Under the pieces are notes generated by a model that was not told where the DNA came from, did no database searches, and saw nothing but the letters and a program-made list of their open reading frames with translations. The position numbers and the translations under genes were made by a program. From the NCBI GenBank assembly GCA_023416995.1, contig JAEZGI010000001.1, positions 1 through 64,000 of the forward strand: a stretch of 64,000 bases of DNA, written 5' to 3'. This stretch comes from Bacteroidota bacterium. Its GTDB lineage: Bacteria > Bacteroidota > Bacteroidia > Chitinophagales > Chitinophagaceae. Shown here in pieces: positions 41,793 to 50,455 of the stretch; position 1 is the stretch's first letter; every line of letters starts with the position of its first letter.

Positions 41793-42125
41793 ATGATTTT
41801 TATAAGCGATAAGGCCAAAACCCAGGTTGAAAAACTGATGAAAGAAGCGCATATAGAAGGACAACCCGATTTCTTTCTACGCGTATCCGTTGTGGGCGGC
41901 GGTTGCTCGGGTCTGAGTTACAAAATGGATTTTGATAACCAGAGTAAACCAATGGACCAGGTTTTTGAAGATAAAGGCATCAAGGTGGTCACCGATCTTA
42001 AAAGTTTTCTTTACCTCGTAAATACTACCCTCGATTTTACCGACGGGCTGAACGGAAAAGGGTTTCACTTTAATAATCCAAATGCGTCGCGCTCCTGCGC
42101 TTGCGGTGAAAGTTTTGCGGTATAA
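41793..42125 (+). CDS. HesB/IscA-type iron-sulfur cluster assembly protein
   Basis: 110 residues. The three conserved cysteines are present: one in VVGGGCSGLSYK and two in SRSCACGESF near the C-terminus. This is the A-type carrier fold that delivers Fe-S clusters to client proteins. It follows the cysteine desulfurase gene, consistent with joint use in cluster biogenesis. A terminator follows at 42131. Confidence 0.93.
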   Translation: MIFISDKAKTQVEKLMKEAHIEGQPDFFLRVSVVGGGCSGLSYKMDFDNQSKPMDQVFEDKGIKVVTDLKSFLYLVNTTLDFTDGLNGKGFHFNNPNASRSCACGESFAV

Positions 42126-42130
42126 ATAAC

Positions 42131-42160
42131 AAATCCCTCCATAAAGAAGGGATTTTGCTT
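42131..42160 (+). terminator. Rho-independent terminator after HesB/IscA
   Basis: AAATCCCT (42131-42138) pairs with AGGGATTT (42148-42155) across a 9-base loop, followed by a short T-rich tract (TTGCTTTG). It starts 6 bases after the stop of the gene. Confidence 0.65.
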
Positions 42161-42311
42161 TGCAGTGAGTTTCGGTATCAATAAAGATTGGTTTGTATAA
42201 TTGGCAAGCTTATCGTCATAAGCATGTCGCAATATAAAAGAAATAAGATACAAACCATCAACTGGTTGTACTTTTCTTAACATATTGTCTTAATCCCTTA
42301 TTTTCGTGCGC

Positions 42312-43037
42312 ATGTGGTCCGTTTGTAAAAAAGAGTTCCGGCAGTTTTTCAGTAGCCTGACCGGTTATATTGCCATTGCGGTTTTTTTGCTGGTGAACGG
42401 ATTGTTTTTGTTTGTGTTCCCCGAGAATATCCTGGATTTTGGATATACGACCCTCGAACGTTTTTTTGAACTGGCGCCGTTGATCCTGTTGTTGCTTATT
42501 CCTGCCATAACGATGCGCAGTTTTGCTGACGAATTCAGAAGCGGTACCTACGAGATACTTCAAACCAAACCCCTCAGCAGTTGGCAGATAGTGGTGGGCA
42601 AATATCTCGGGTCTTTGTTCGTTGTAATCATTGCTTTGGTTCCCACACTTATATACGCCATAAGCATCAACCAGCTTTCATTTGAGCAGGGCCTTGATAC
42701 GGGGGGGACAATCGGTTCGTACATTGGTTTGTTTTTCCTGGCCTCCGTGTTTGTGGCCATCGGTATTTGTTGCAGTAGTCTTACGGGGAATGCCGTTGTT
42801 GCATTTATAGCCAGTGCGTTTTTTTGTTTTGTTATCTATAATGGTTTTGAGGCGGTGAGCCAGATTGCAGGAACCGGCGGTACGGGCGACTACCTGATTT
42901 CTATGCTTGGCATCGATTTTCATTATCGCAGTATCAGCCGTGGTGTACTCGATACCCGCGATCTTATATATTTTCTGAGTGTAATTGCATTATTCCTGGT
43001 GTTCACCAACAGAAACCTGGTTAACCGTTATAGCTGA
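42312..43037 (+). CDS. gldF: Gliding motility ABC transporter permease GldF
   Basis: About 241 residues from ATG 42312 (MWSVCKKEFRQFFSSLTGYIAIAVFLL), the typical GldF start; a GTG two codons upstream is in frame but less likely. A -7-like element (TATTTTCG, 42299-42306) ends 5 bases before it. Six hydrophobic helices are visible (for example TLERFFELAPLILLLLIPAITM, SLFVVIIALVPTLIYAI, GLFFLASVFVAIGICCSSL and LIYFLSVIALFLVF). Motif SFADEFRSGTYEILQTKPLSSWQIVVGKYLGS is characteristic. GldF works with GldG and GldA in Flavobacterium gliding; here gldA is not adjacent. Confidence 0.93.
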   Translation: MWSVCKKEFRQFFSSLTGYIAIAVFLLVNGLFLFVFPENILDFGYTTLERFFELAPLILLLLIPAITMRSFADEFRSGTYEILQTKPLSSWQIVVGKYLGSLFVVIIALVPTLIYAISINQLSFEQGLDTGGTIGSYIGLFFLASVFVAIGICCSSLTGNAVVAFIASAFFCFVIYNGFEAVSQIAGTGGTGDYLISMLGIDFHYRSISRGVLDTRDLIYFLSVIALFLVFTNRNLVNRYS

Positions 43038-43068
43038 ACAAAGACTTCGGGAGCACCCGTTATTCAAT

Positions 43069-44778
43069 ATGAGTATGAAAAAACTGTTCTCTTCAAAATA
43101 CTGGTGGATACTGTTACTCATAGTGCTGGTAGCCGTGAACTATCTTGCCTCGCAGTTTCATTACAGGTTCGATCTCACGGAAGAGAAACGTTATACACTT
43201 TCCGAACCCACAAAAAAACTTCTCCGCAATCTTGACGACCAGGTAAACATCCGTTTTTTTCTCGATGGAGAAATGCCTGCCCCGTTTAAGAATCTCTCTA
43301 ACGAAACAAAAGAACTTCTTTATGAGTTTCGTGAGTTGGGCAAGGGTAATATTCGTTTAACATTTGGCCGCCCGGGCGAGGGCCTGGATGATACGGCGCG
43401 TATCGACTATATCAATTACATCACTGATAGTCTTGGTCTCAATCCAACAAATGTACAGGTGCAGGCGAGCGCCGGTGAATCGCAGGAGGAAAGACTGGTG
43501 TATCCCGGTGCCGTGATAGAATACAAAGGAGTCGAGCTTGCGGTAAATCTTTTGGAAGGTCAAAACATGTCGGGCGGTTACCAGACCCTTAATAATGCCG
43601 AGGCCCTTTTGGAATATCGATTTGCAAATGCAATCCAGAAAATCACAACAGATTCGGTTGCGGTTATAGGTTACCTGCTTGGTAATGGGCAATCTATAAG
43701 TTATAATGTTTACGACCTTATTGAAAACACTATCAAACCAAGATATGGTTTTGGTTTTGCACCGATTGATAGCTTCCCGGTAATACCACTGCAATTTGAT
43801 GCGGTGATGATTGTTAAACCGACCACACCGTTTAATGACGATCAAAAGCTGAAGATTGATCAGTATGTAATGAATGGCGGCAAAGTGATCTGGCTGATCG
43901 ATCAGTTGTATGCCGAGATGGACAGCCTCGTTCGCGCGCAAAGTGATTTCGTAGCATTTGACCGCGGGCTGAATGCGGATGATCTTTTGTTTAAATACGG
44001 TGTTCGCATCAACCAGGACCTGGTCCAGGATATTAAATGTGATAAACTACCGCAGGTAGTGGGCAGTTTTGGAGACAAACCCCAGGTGGAGTTGATTCCA
44101 TGGCCATACTTTCCGCTGTTATCGTCTTACAGCGGTCACCCCATTTCAAAAAACCTTGACGATGTGTTAAGCATCTTTCCAAACTCGATTGATACGGTTA
44201 AAGCAGATGGTATCAGGAAAACTGTTTTGCTGGCTACCTCTTCCGCTTCCAGGTCACTCAGCACACCGGCAATTGTGACGCTGAACAGTGCAAAAACCAG
44301 GGAAGAGGTCAGCACCTTCAAACGTGCCAATATACCCGTAGCGATGTTGCTGGAAGGGCGCTTCAGTTCTTTATATTCCAACCGCCTTGCAAAAGCTAAA
44401 GCCGATTCACTGGCTGCGGTGGGTCAACCCTTCAGGAACAGCAGCGACGAAAACGGCAAGATGATCGTTATTTCGGATGCGGATATAGTCAGCAATGTGG
44501 TAACACAAAAAGAAGGTCCGCTCACGATGGGACAAAATCAGTTCACCCAATATACCTATGCCAACAGGGATTTTATACTTAACTGTATCGAATACCTCAC
44601 AAATCCTTCAGGTATTTTGGAAACAAGAAGTAAGGATTTCACGCTCCGGCTCCTGGATCCTAAAAAGGTAGACAGCAGCAAAACAATGTGGCAGGTACTG
44701 AACATTCTGATACCCATGACCGTTATTGTTCTCTTCGGTCTGGTTTACCAGTTGATCCGCCGGCGCCGGTACCAGTAA
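43069..44778 (+). CDS. gldG: Gliding motility ABC transporter auxiliary protein GldG
   Basis: About 569 residues from ATG 43069 (MSMKKLFSSKYWWILLLIVLVAVNYLASQFHY), 31 bases after gldF. An N-terminal transmembrane helix (about 11-30) is followed by a large periplasmic domain (RFDLTEEKRYTLSEPTKKLLRNLDDQVNIRFFLDGEMPAP is the conserved start), and a second helix near the C-terminus (LNILIPMTVIVLFGLVYQLI) with a short RRRRYQ end. It corresponds to GldG and the related auxiliary ABC-2 transporter proteins. It pairs with GldF and needs an ATPase encoded elsewhere. Confidence 0.93.
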   Translation: MSMKKLFSSKYWWILLLIVLVAVNYLASQFHYRFDLTEEKRYTLSEPTKKLLRNLDDQVNIRFFLDGEMPAPFKNLSNETKELLYEFRELGKGNIRLTFGRPGEGLDDTARIDYINYITDSLGLNPTNVQVQASAGESQEERLVYPGAVIEYKGVELAVNLLEGQNMSGGYQTLNNAEALLEYRFANAIQKITTDSVAVIGYLLGNGQSISYNVYDLIENTIKPRYGFGFAPIDSFPVIPLQFDAVMIVKPTTPFNDDQKLKIDQYVMNGGKVIWLIDQLYAEMDSLVRAQSDFVAFDRGLNADDLLFKYGVRINQDLVQDIKCDKLPQVVGSFGDKPQVELIPWPYFPLLSSYSGHPISKNLDDVLSIFPNSIDTVKADGIRKTVLLATSSASRSLSTPAIVTLNSAKTREEVSTFKRANIPVAMLLEGRFSSLYSNRLAKAKADSLAAVGQPFRNSSDENGKMIVISDADIVSNVVTQKEGPLTMGQNQFTQYTYANRDFILNCIEYLTNPSGILETRSKDFTLRLLDPKKVDSSKTMWQVLNILIPMTVIVLFGLVYQLIRRRRYQ

Positions 44779-44838
44779 AATATTTTGCTGCAATTGCCAT
44801 TTATAATGCGGCCTTAATCTAAGGCTCCTCCAGTTTAC

Positions 44839-44846
44839 TATCTTTA
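44839..44846 (+). promoter_or_regulatory. -7-like promoter element for the TerC gene
   Basis: TATCTTTA, one base off TAnnTTTG, ends 17 bases before the ATG at 44864. Confidence 0.4.
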
Positions 44847-44863
44847 CATAATTAAATAAACGC

Positions 44864-45829
44864 ATGACACCTGAGCAGATAACCTACGCGGTTTTTGGGA
44901 TAGTTTTAGTTGTTGCATTGGTTTTTGATCTCGGCCTTCTGAGTAAAAAACATTCGCATGTAACCATGAAAAAGGCAATGTGGCAAACCATATTCTGGGT
45001 GTCACTGGCAATGGGCTTTTTTGTTTTTGTTTGGTTTGAAGATGGACAGAAAATAGCATTGGAATATCTCAGTGCTTACCTCACAGAATGGTCGCTCAGT
45101 ATCGACAATATCTTTGTGTTCATACTCATCTTCAGTTTTTTTGGCGTAAAGGAGGATTATTATGCCCGGGTATTGCTGATTGGTATCATGATGGCAATAG
45201 TTTTCCGGGTGATCTTTATTACTATCGGAATAGCCCTGGTTGAACGTTTTGAGTGGTTGTTGTACATATTTGGCGTGGTGTTGCTTGTTACCGGTGTCAA
45301 AATGTTTTCTGCAAAACACGATGAACCGGCTGATCTCGGCGAAAACCGGGTATATAAATTATTGAAGAGTTTTCTGCCGCTTATTCCACAGGATGGTGGC
45401 GGAAAGTTCACCATGATGTACAACGGCAAAAAGTATTACACATCCATCTTTGTGGTGGTGGTGATGCTGGCAACCACTGATATCATTTTTGCTCTGGATT
45501 CAATTCCCGCAGTGTTTGGGATCTCCCAGAACCGGATGGTAATTTATACTTCAAACATCTTTGCAGTATTGGGTCTGAGGTCACTGTTTTTTCTATTGAA
45601 AGGTGCAGTAAATAAATTTACGCACTTGCAGCAGGGTATAGCAGTCGTGCTGGTTTTTATCGGTCTTAAGATGCTCGCAGAAATGATACCGATTCATATA
45701 CCGGTATATGTTTCCTTACTTGTGATCCTGGTGTGTATTGTGGCTTCTATTGTTTATTCGTTGTCGGTAGCAGGCAAAAATGAACCGCTGGTGCCGGACA
45801 ACAAACAGTCCGACGCGGATCTGCATTAG
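44864..45829 (+). CDS. TerC family membrane protein
   Basis: 321 residues with about eight or nine helices. The TerC signature is seen in AYLTEWSLSIDNIFVFILIFSFFGV (with Asp in a helix) and VVVVMLATTDIIFALDSIPAVFGIS (second Asp-bearing motif), the pair that probably coordinates a cation. Other blocks: LLIGIMMAIVFRVIFITIGIAL, VVLLVTGVKMFSAKHD and VVLVFIGLKMLAEMIPIHIPVYVSLLVIL. TerC/Alx homologues export or balance manganese. It is 14 bases before the murF-alr gene on the same strand. Confidence 0.92.
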   Translation: MTPEQITYAVFGIVLVVALVFDLGLLSKKHSHVTMKKAMWQTIFWVSLAMGFFVFVWFEDGQKIALEYLSAYLTEWSLSIDNIFVFILIFSFFGVKEDYYARVLLIGIMMAIVFRVIFITIGIALVERFEWLLYIFGVVLLVTGVKMFSAKHDEPADLGENRVYKLLKSFLPLIPQDGGGKFTMMYNGKKYYTSIFVVVVMLATTDIIFALDSIPAVFGISQNRMVIYTSNIFAVLGLRSLFFLLKGAVNKFTHLQQGIAVVLVFIGLKMLAEMIPIHIPVYVSLLVILVCIVASIVYSLSVAGKNEPLVPDNKQSDADLH

Positions 45830-45843
45830 TACCCCGTTATTTC

Positions 45844-48306
45844 ATGAGTTATAATATTGACAATATCAACCAGATCCTTCATGGGGATCTTATAACTGAA
45901 GGTGTAAAAACCAAGATCAATCACCTTTTAACCGACAGCCGTAAACTGATTTTTCCAGCGGAAACGCTGTTTTTTGCACTCACTACTTCCCGGCGCGATG
46001 GTCATGAATTTGTTCCAACCCTTTATGAAAAAGGCGTACGCAATTTCGTGGTGAGCAGGATGCCCGGGAGTAACTCGCCCGCAGACGCCAATTTTATCAT
46101 CGTACCTGATACCCTGAAGGCGCTCCAGGAAATCGCGCGTGTACACAGGCACCGCTTTGACATTCCTGTAATTGGCATCACCGGCAGTAACGGAAAAACG
46201 ATCGTAAAAGAATGGTTAAGTCAATTGCTGGAACCCGAATACCAGGTAGTGCGCAGCCCGGCAAGTTATAACTCTCAGATAGGAGTGCCGCTCAGCCTCT
46301 GGCTAATGCATTCCAAACACCAGCTCGGCATATTTGAAGCGGGTATATCAAGGGTAGGCGAAATTGCGGCGCTGCAGGCAATGATTGATCCGGCTATTGG
46401 CATTCTCACAAATATCGGTGCGGCACATGCAGAGGGGTTTGGCAGCCGCGAAGAAAAAATTAAAGAGAAACTCAAATTATTTGTCAATGCAGGGTTACTG
46501 GTTTATCGGACAGATGATCAACTGACAGATACCCTTGTAAAAACCATCTTATCTCCGACCACCAGCCTATTGGGTTGGGGACACGATGCATCGGCTGCAC
46601 TGCGAATTAATAGTATTCAACACGCTGGTACGCAAACACACGTCCAGGCTAACTGGAAGGAAGCCACGTATTTGTTCCGCATTCCTTTTACTGATAATGC
46701 TTCTGTTGAAAATGCCATTCACTGTTGTTGCCTGTTGCTGCATTTTGGTTATTCGGCAGAGGTAATCAATGCAAGATTACAAAAGCTGATACCGGTGGCA
46801 ATGCGGCTCGAATTGAAAAGTGGCATCAACGGATCATCGGTTATAAATGATAGTTACAGCTCGGATCTTAGTTCACTGCGTATTGCTCTCGACTTTTTAT
46901 CTCAGCAAAAACAACACGCAAAAAAAACAGTGATCCTTTCCGATATACTCGAATCGGGTCAGGAGGGAGAAAGTTTATATGGTGAGGTTGCTGCCTTGTT
47001 ATCACAACATCAGATCGACCGGCTGATTGGGATTGGTGAAGCCATTGGCAAACACTCATTCGGATCTATTCCTGAAAAAACATTTTACAGGTCAGTAGAA
47101 GATTTCAGGAACAATTTTGATAAACTCGCTTTTCGTGATGAGACAATATTGATCAAAGGCGCACGGGTATTTGAATTGGAAAGTATCGACAGTTTATTGC
47201 AGCAAAAGGTTCACCAAACTGTCCTGGAAATTGATTTGAATGCCATCGTTCATAACCTGAATGAGTACAGAAAACGGCTGGCCCCAACTACCAGGGTGAT
47301 GGCCATGGTGAAAGCTTTTTCTTATGGCAGTGGCAGTTTTGAGATCGCGAACCTGCTTGAGTTTCATAAGGTGGATTATCTGGCTGTTGCTTACGCGGAC
47401 GAGGGGGTGGCCCTGCGCCAGGCCGGCATACGATTGCCTATCATGGTGATGAATACCGATGAAGCCGGTTTTGATGTGCTGCTTCAACACAAACTTGAAC
47501 CCGATTTGTATAGCCGCGAAATTCTGCAGGCGTTTGGCGACTACCTTTCTGCCCGCGGCATTGAACAGTTTCCCGTGCACCTGGAACTGGAAACAGGTAT
47601 GAATCGCCTGGGTTTCAATAAAGACGACCTGCCTTTCCTGGTTTCGGCACTGGCCGGCCGACGTTTTAAGGTTAAAACCATTTTCAGTCATCTTGCCGCC
47701 AGCGAGGATCCGCACTATGACGATTTTACCATGGAACAGGCGCAACGGTTTACCAGGTTAACCGCCGAAGTCGAAAACATGCTGGGTTACACGGTGATTA
47801 AACATCTGGCTAACTCATCCGGCAGCTCGCGGCATGCCGATCTGCAATTTGACATGGTACGAATCGGGATCGGGCTTTATGGATTGGATTCGGGGATGGA
47901 ACCAGGCGTATTACGCGAAGTGCCACGCCTAAAATCGACGATCGCACAATTGAAACCTATTTCTTCTGAAGAAACGGTCGGTTATGGCCGCAGGGGAAAA
48001 GTTCAACGCGACTCGCTAATCGCCACGGTACGGATCGGCTACGCCGATGGATATGTTCGTAAGCTGGGAAATGGCCAGGGTAAAATGATGGTGAAAGGCG
48101 TTGTGGCCCCTGTGATCGGAAGTGTATGTATGGACATGACCATGATTGATGTGACTGATATTCCAGGAGTTGCGGTGGGTGATGAGGTGATAATATTCGG
48201 AGAGGGCATTTCCGTAAAAACTGTGGCGCATTGGGCGGAAACAATCCCGTACGAAATTTTAACTGGTATATCCCAACGAGTAAAAAGAGTGTATTTTGAA
48301 GCATAA
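45844..48306 (+). CDS. MurF-alanine racemase fusion
   Basis: 820 residues, two enzymes in one chain, as is usual in Bacteroidota. Residues about 1-450 are MurF: ATP site GITGSNGKTIVKEWLSQLL (about 112-130), SYNSQIGVPLSLW and the ligase core IGILTNIGAAHAEGF. Residues about 455-820 are alanine racemase: LEIDLNAIVHNLNEYRK, PLP lysine K490 in MAMVKAFSYGSG, and GSVCMDMTMIDVT. It would supply D-alanine and join D-Ala-D-Ala to the UDP-MurNAc tripeptide in peptidoglycan synthesis. No break or frameshift is visible between the halves. Confidence 0.95.
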   Translation: MSYNIDNINQILHGDLITEGVKTKINHLLTDSRKLIFPAETLFFALTTSRRDGHEFVPTLYEKGVRNFVVSRMPGSNSPADANFIIVPDTLKALQEIARVHRHRFDIPVIGITGSNGKTIVKEWLSQLLEPEYQVVRSPASYNSQIGVPLSLWLMHSKHQLGIFEAGISRVGEIAALQAMIDPAIGILTNIGAAHAEGFGSREEKIKEKLKLFVNAGLLVYRTDDQLTDTLVKTILSPTTSLLGWGHDASAALRINSIQHAGTQTHVQANWKEATYLFRIPFTDNASVENAIHCCCLLLHFGYSAEVINARLQKLIPVAMRLELKSGINGSSVINDSYSSDLSSLRIALDFLSQQKQHAKKTVILSDILESGQEGESLYGEVAALLSQHQIDRLIGIGEAIGKHSFGSIPEKTFYRSVEDFRNNFDKLAFRDETILIKGARVFELESIDSLLQQKVHQTVLEIDLNAIVHNLNEYRKRLAPTTRVMAMVKAFSYGSGSFEIANLLEFHKVDYLAVAYADEGVALRQAGIRLPIMVMNTDEAGFDVLLQHKLEPDLYSREILQAFGDYLSARGIEQFPVHLELETGMNRLGFNKDDLPFLVSALAGRRFKVKTIFSHLAASEDPHYDDFTMEQAQRFTRLTAEVENMLGYTVIKHLANSSGSSRHADLQFDMVRIGIGLYGLDSGMEPGVLREVPRLKSTIAQLKPISSEETVGYGRRGKVQRDSLIATVRIGYADGYVRKLGNGQGKMMVKGVVAPVIGSVCMDMTMIDVTDIPGVAVGDEVIIFGEGISVKTVAHWAETIPYEILTGISQRVKRVYFEA

Positions 48307-48379
48307 AACAGGTATCGTTAAAAAATAGCCGGCAGCCGGATCTGAACCCGGTTTGGGCAAGAATGGGGTCTTTAAACCT

Positions 48380-48387
48380 TATCTTTG
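48380..48387 (+). promoter_or_regulatory. -7 promoter element for lspA
   Basis: TATCTTTG is an exact match to TAnnTTTG, ending 19 bases before the TTG start at 48407. This placement supports that start. Confidence 0.6.
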
Positions 48388-48406
48388 AAACTCAAAAAAA
48401 ATTACG

Positions 48407-49078
48407 TTGAAGAGCAGAACAGCGGTCATCATTATCTTAGTGATCATCATTGCGGACCAGGCGCTTAAAATCTGGGTGAAAACAACCATGTCCTATCATG
48501 AACAGATTCCTTTGATCGGATCCTGGTTCCGGCTGTTCTTTATTGAAAATGAGGGAATGGCCTGGGGATGGAAATTTGGCGGGGAATGGGGCAAAGTGTT
48601 GTTGACTGTGTTCCGGATGGTGGCGGTTGTATTTGGGGTATTCTACATCAGGAATATCATCAAAAAGAAATATCATCCCGGTTTTATCGTGTGTGTATCA
48701 ATGATTTTTGCCGGGGCACTGGGTAATTTGATCGACAGCATGTTTTATGGACTCATTTTTGAAGATAGCACACGTGTTGCTGTTGCAAAGATTTTTCCGC
48801 CCAAGGGTTATGAAAGCTTTTTGCACGGCAGGGTGGTGGACATGTTGTATATGCCGATCATCGAGGACAAGATTCTTCCGTCATGGGTACCGATCTGGGG
48901 CGGTGAGCGATTCACTTTCTTCTCACCCATTTTCAACCTGGCAGACGCTTCCATCTCGATCGGCGTGATCACTATCCTCCTTTTCCAGAAAAAATTTTTT
49001 AACCAGACACCCAACGGTGATAAGCAATCTGCCGTTGATTCCAATGCGACAGTCAACGATACCGTAAAGGCGTTGTAA
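48407..49078 (+). CDS. lspA: Lipoprotein signal peptidase
   Basis: 223 residues from a TTG at 48407 (MKSRTAVIIILVIIIADQALKIWVKTTM); the next in-frame Met, residue 29, would remove helix 1 and the conserved DQ, so TTG is the best start. Catalytic and conserved residues are in ADQALK, FAGALGNLIDSMFYG (N-x-x-D), HGRVVDMLYMP and FNLADASISIGVI (active-site Asp). The chain is longer than the usual 160-170 residues because of an insert around 119-165, as in other Bacteroidota LspAs. It cleaves prolipoproteins at the lipobox in the inner membrane. Confidence 0.93.
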   Translation: MKSRTAVIIILVIIIADQALKIWVKTTMSYHEQIPLIGSWFRLFFIENEGMAWGWKFGGEWGKVLLTVFRMVAVVFGVFYIRNIIKKKYHPGFIVCVSMIFAGALGNLIDSMFYGLIFEDSTRVAVAKIFPPKGYESFLHGRVVDMLYMPIIEDKILPSWVPIWGGERFTFFSPIFNLADASISIGVITILLFQKKFFNQTPNGDKQSAVDSNATVNDTVKAL

Positions 49079-49120
49079 CCGCGATCGGCTTTGCCAGGCT
49101 TGGCTAATTAAAAATACAAT

Positions 49121-50350
49121 ATGAAGCAGTTGAGAATTCTAACCCTGTTAACGGCTGTCGCGCTGTTAATGTTTTCATGTCAGAAAGAACTCAGCGTTGA
49201 AAATGGAAATGGCGGGAATCAGGATGCGCAGTGGGAATTCAGCGAATCCTCCACTTATAAAGGTCCAATAGATACCGCCTATCTTGAGCCATCCGGCACT
49301 TTTCAGAGTCTGGCCTTTGAGGGTCATTCCGGAGAAGGAAATGGACAGATCTTCCTGCAGATATATGGAACCAATATCACTGCTACCACTTATAAGAATC
49401 CCAATGTATTTTTTGAATATGTAGAAGGCGGAACAACTGTCTATTCAAATGTTCCTACCAACCCCGATGCTTTCACTGTGGTGATCACAAGCATCAATGA
49501 AAACCAGGTGACTGGCACTTTTTCAGGCGAGGTACTTAATGCGGCCGGGGAAGCCAAAGTGATCAATAATGGCCGGTTCTCCGCTTTTCTGAACCGCAAT
49601 CCCGGGAATCCGGTCCAGGGCGTTTGTAAACTTCAGAACATTGGTTTTTTTGATTTGACCACAGGGCTGTCTTTTGCTGGAATCTCTAATACTTTCAACA
49701 ACTCCAACGTGGTCACCAATGTGAAATTTTATGACAGCGCAAACCAAACCGTGCTGGAAAATTTCGACCTCGTTTATTCACCAAACCGGATTGATATTGA
49801 TACTGCGCAGTATTTTGAACTGGACGCAACCGGTCGCATCGCCGCTTTTTATGGTTACGTGGATGCAGAAGCCGGCGCAGGATATCCAAGGGTAATAATC
49901 CGTTATACTTATGACGGCAACGGATATATGACAAAGGCTGCGTATGCTCTTCCGGTCGCACCTTCCATTACTGTTCAGGAAATTAATTATACATGGACCA
50001 ACGGCAATCTTACTAAAGCGGTCATATCGGCACCGGGCAGTCTGGAAAAGGTCGAAATCGATTATGAATACGATCTCACCAAGGCGCCAAAATCATTCAT
50101 TTGTCTGTTCCCGAATTACGAGGTTGTGTACCTGCAATCTGCCATCAACTATGGCCGCAACAGCACAAATGTGATGAGCAGGTCGCGTGTTACGAACTAT
50201 GATGTCTCTGGAGTTCAGACTAACCAGGTAGAGTCAACCTATGAGAATTACGTGATTGACGGCGATTATGTACAGAGTTTCGATATCCGTGGCAACGGTG
50301 CTTTATTACCGGGTGACACAAAATATGTGTTGGGATACAAATGTTATTAA
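49121..50350 (+). CDS. Lipoprotein of unknown function
   Basis: 409 residues with a lipobox (LLMFSCQKE, C20). The mature part is beta-rich. About residues 30-160 look like one compact domain (YKGPIDTAYLEPSGTFQSLAFEGHSGEGNGQIFLQIYGTNI, then TVVITSINENQVTGTFSGEV), typical of small secreted Bacteroidota domains of the DUF6252 kind. Residues about 165-409 hold several YD/YTYDGNGYMTKA-type beta-strand repeats (YDSANQTVLENFDLVYS, IDYEYDLTKAPKS), similar to DUF4595-like proteins. Ligand unknown. It follows lspA by 42 bases and ends at a bidirectional terminator. Confidence 0.72.
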   Translation: MKQLRILTLLTAVALLMFSCQKELSVENGNGGNQDAQWEFSESSTYKGPIDTAYLEPSGTFQSLAFEGHSGEGNGQIFLQIYGTNITATTYKNPNVFFEYVEGGTTVYSNVPTNPDAFTVVITSINENQVTGTFSGEVLNAAGEAKVINNGRFSAFLNRNPGNPVQGVCKLQNIGFFDLTTGLSFAGISNTFNNSNVVTNVKFYDSANQTVLENFDLVYSPNRIDIDTAQYFELDATGRIAAFYGYVDAEAGAGYPRVIIRYTYDGNGYMTKAAYALPVAPSITVQEINYTWTNGNLTKAVISAPGSLEKVEIDYEYDLTKAPKSFICLFPNYEVVYLQSAINYGRNSTNVMSRSRVTNYDVSGVQTNQVESTYENYVIDGDYVQSFDIRGNGALLPGDTKYVLGYKCY

Positions 50351-50400
50351 TTGTGTTTGACCTGAAGTTGCGAGGTAGATTTGAAGTCTATTACTCCATA

Positions 50401-50438
50401 AAAAAAAGCGCAGTTGTTGGATCAACTGCGCTTTTTTT
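50401..50438. terminator. Bidirectional rho-independent terminator
   Basis: Perfect 16-bp stem (AAAAAAAGCGCAGTTG at 50401-50416 with its complement at 50423-50438), 6-base loop TTGGAT. A-tract and T-tract flank a GCGC core, so it works in both directions. It separates the convergent lipoprotein gene (50350) and fumC (50456). Confidence 0.93.
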
Positions 50439-50455
50439 TATGGATAACATTGTCT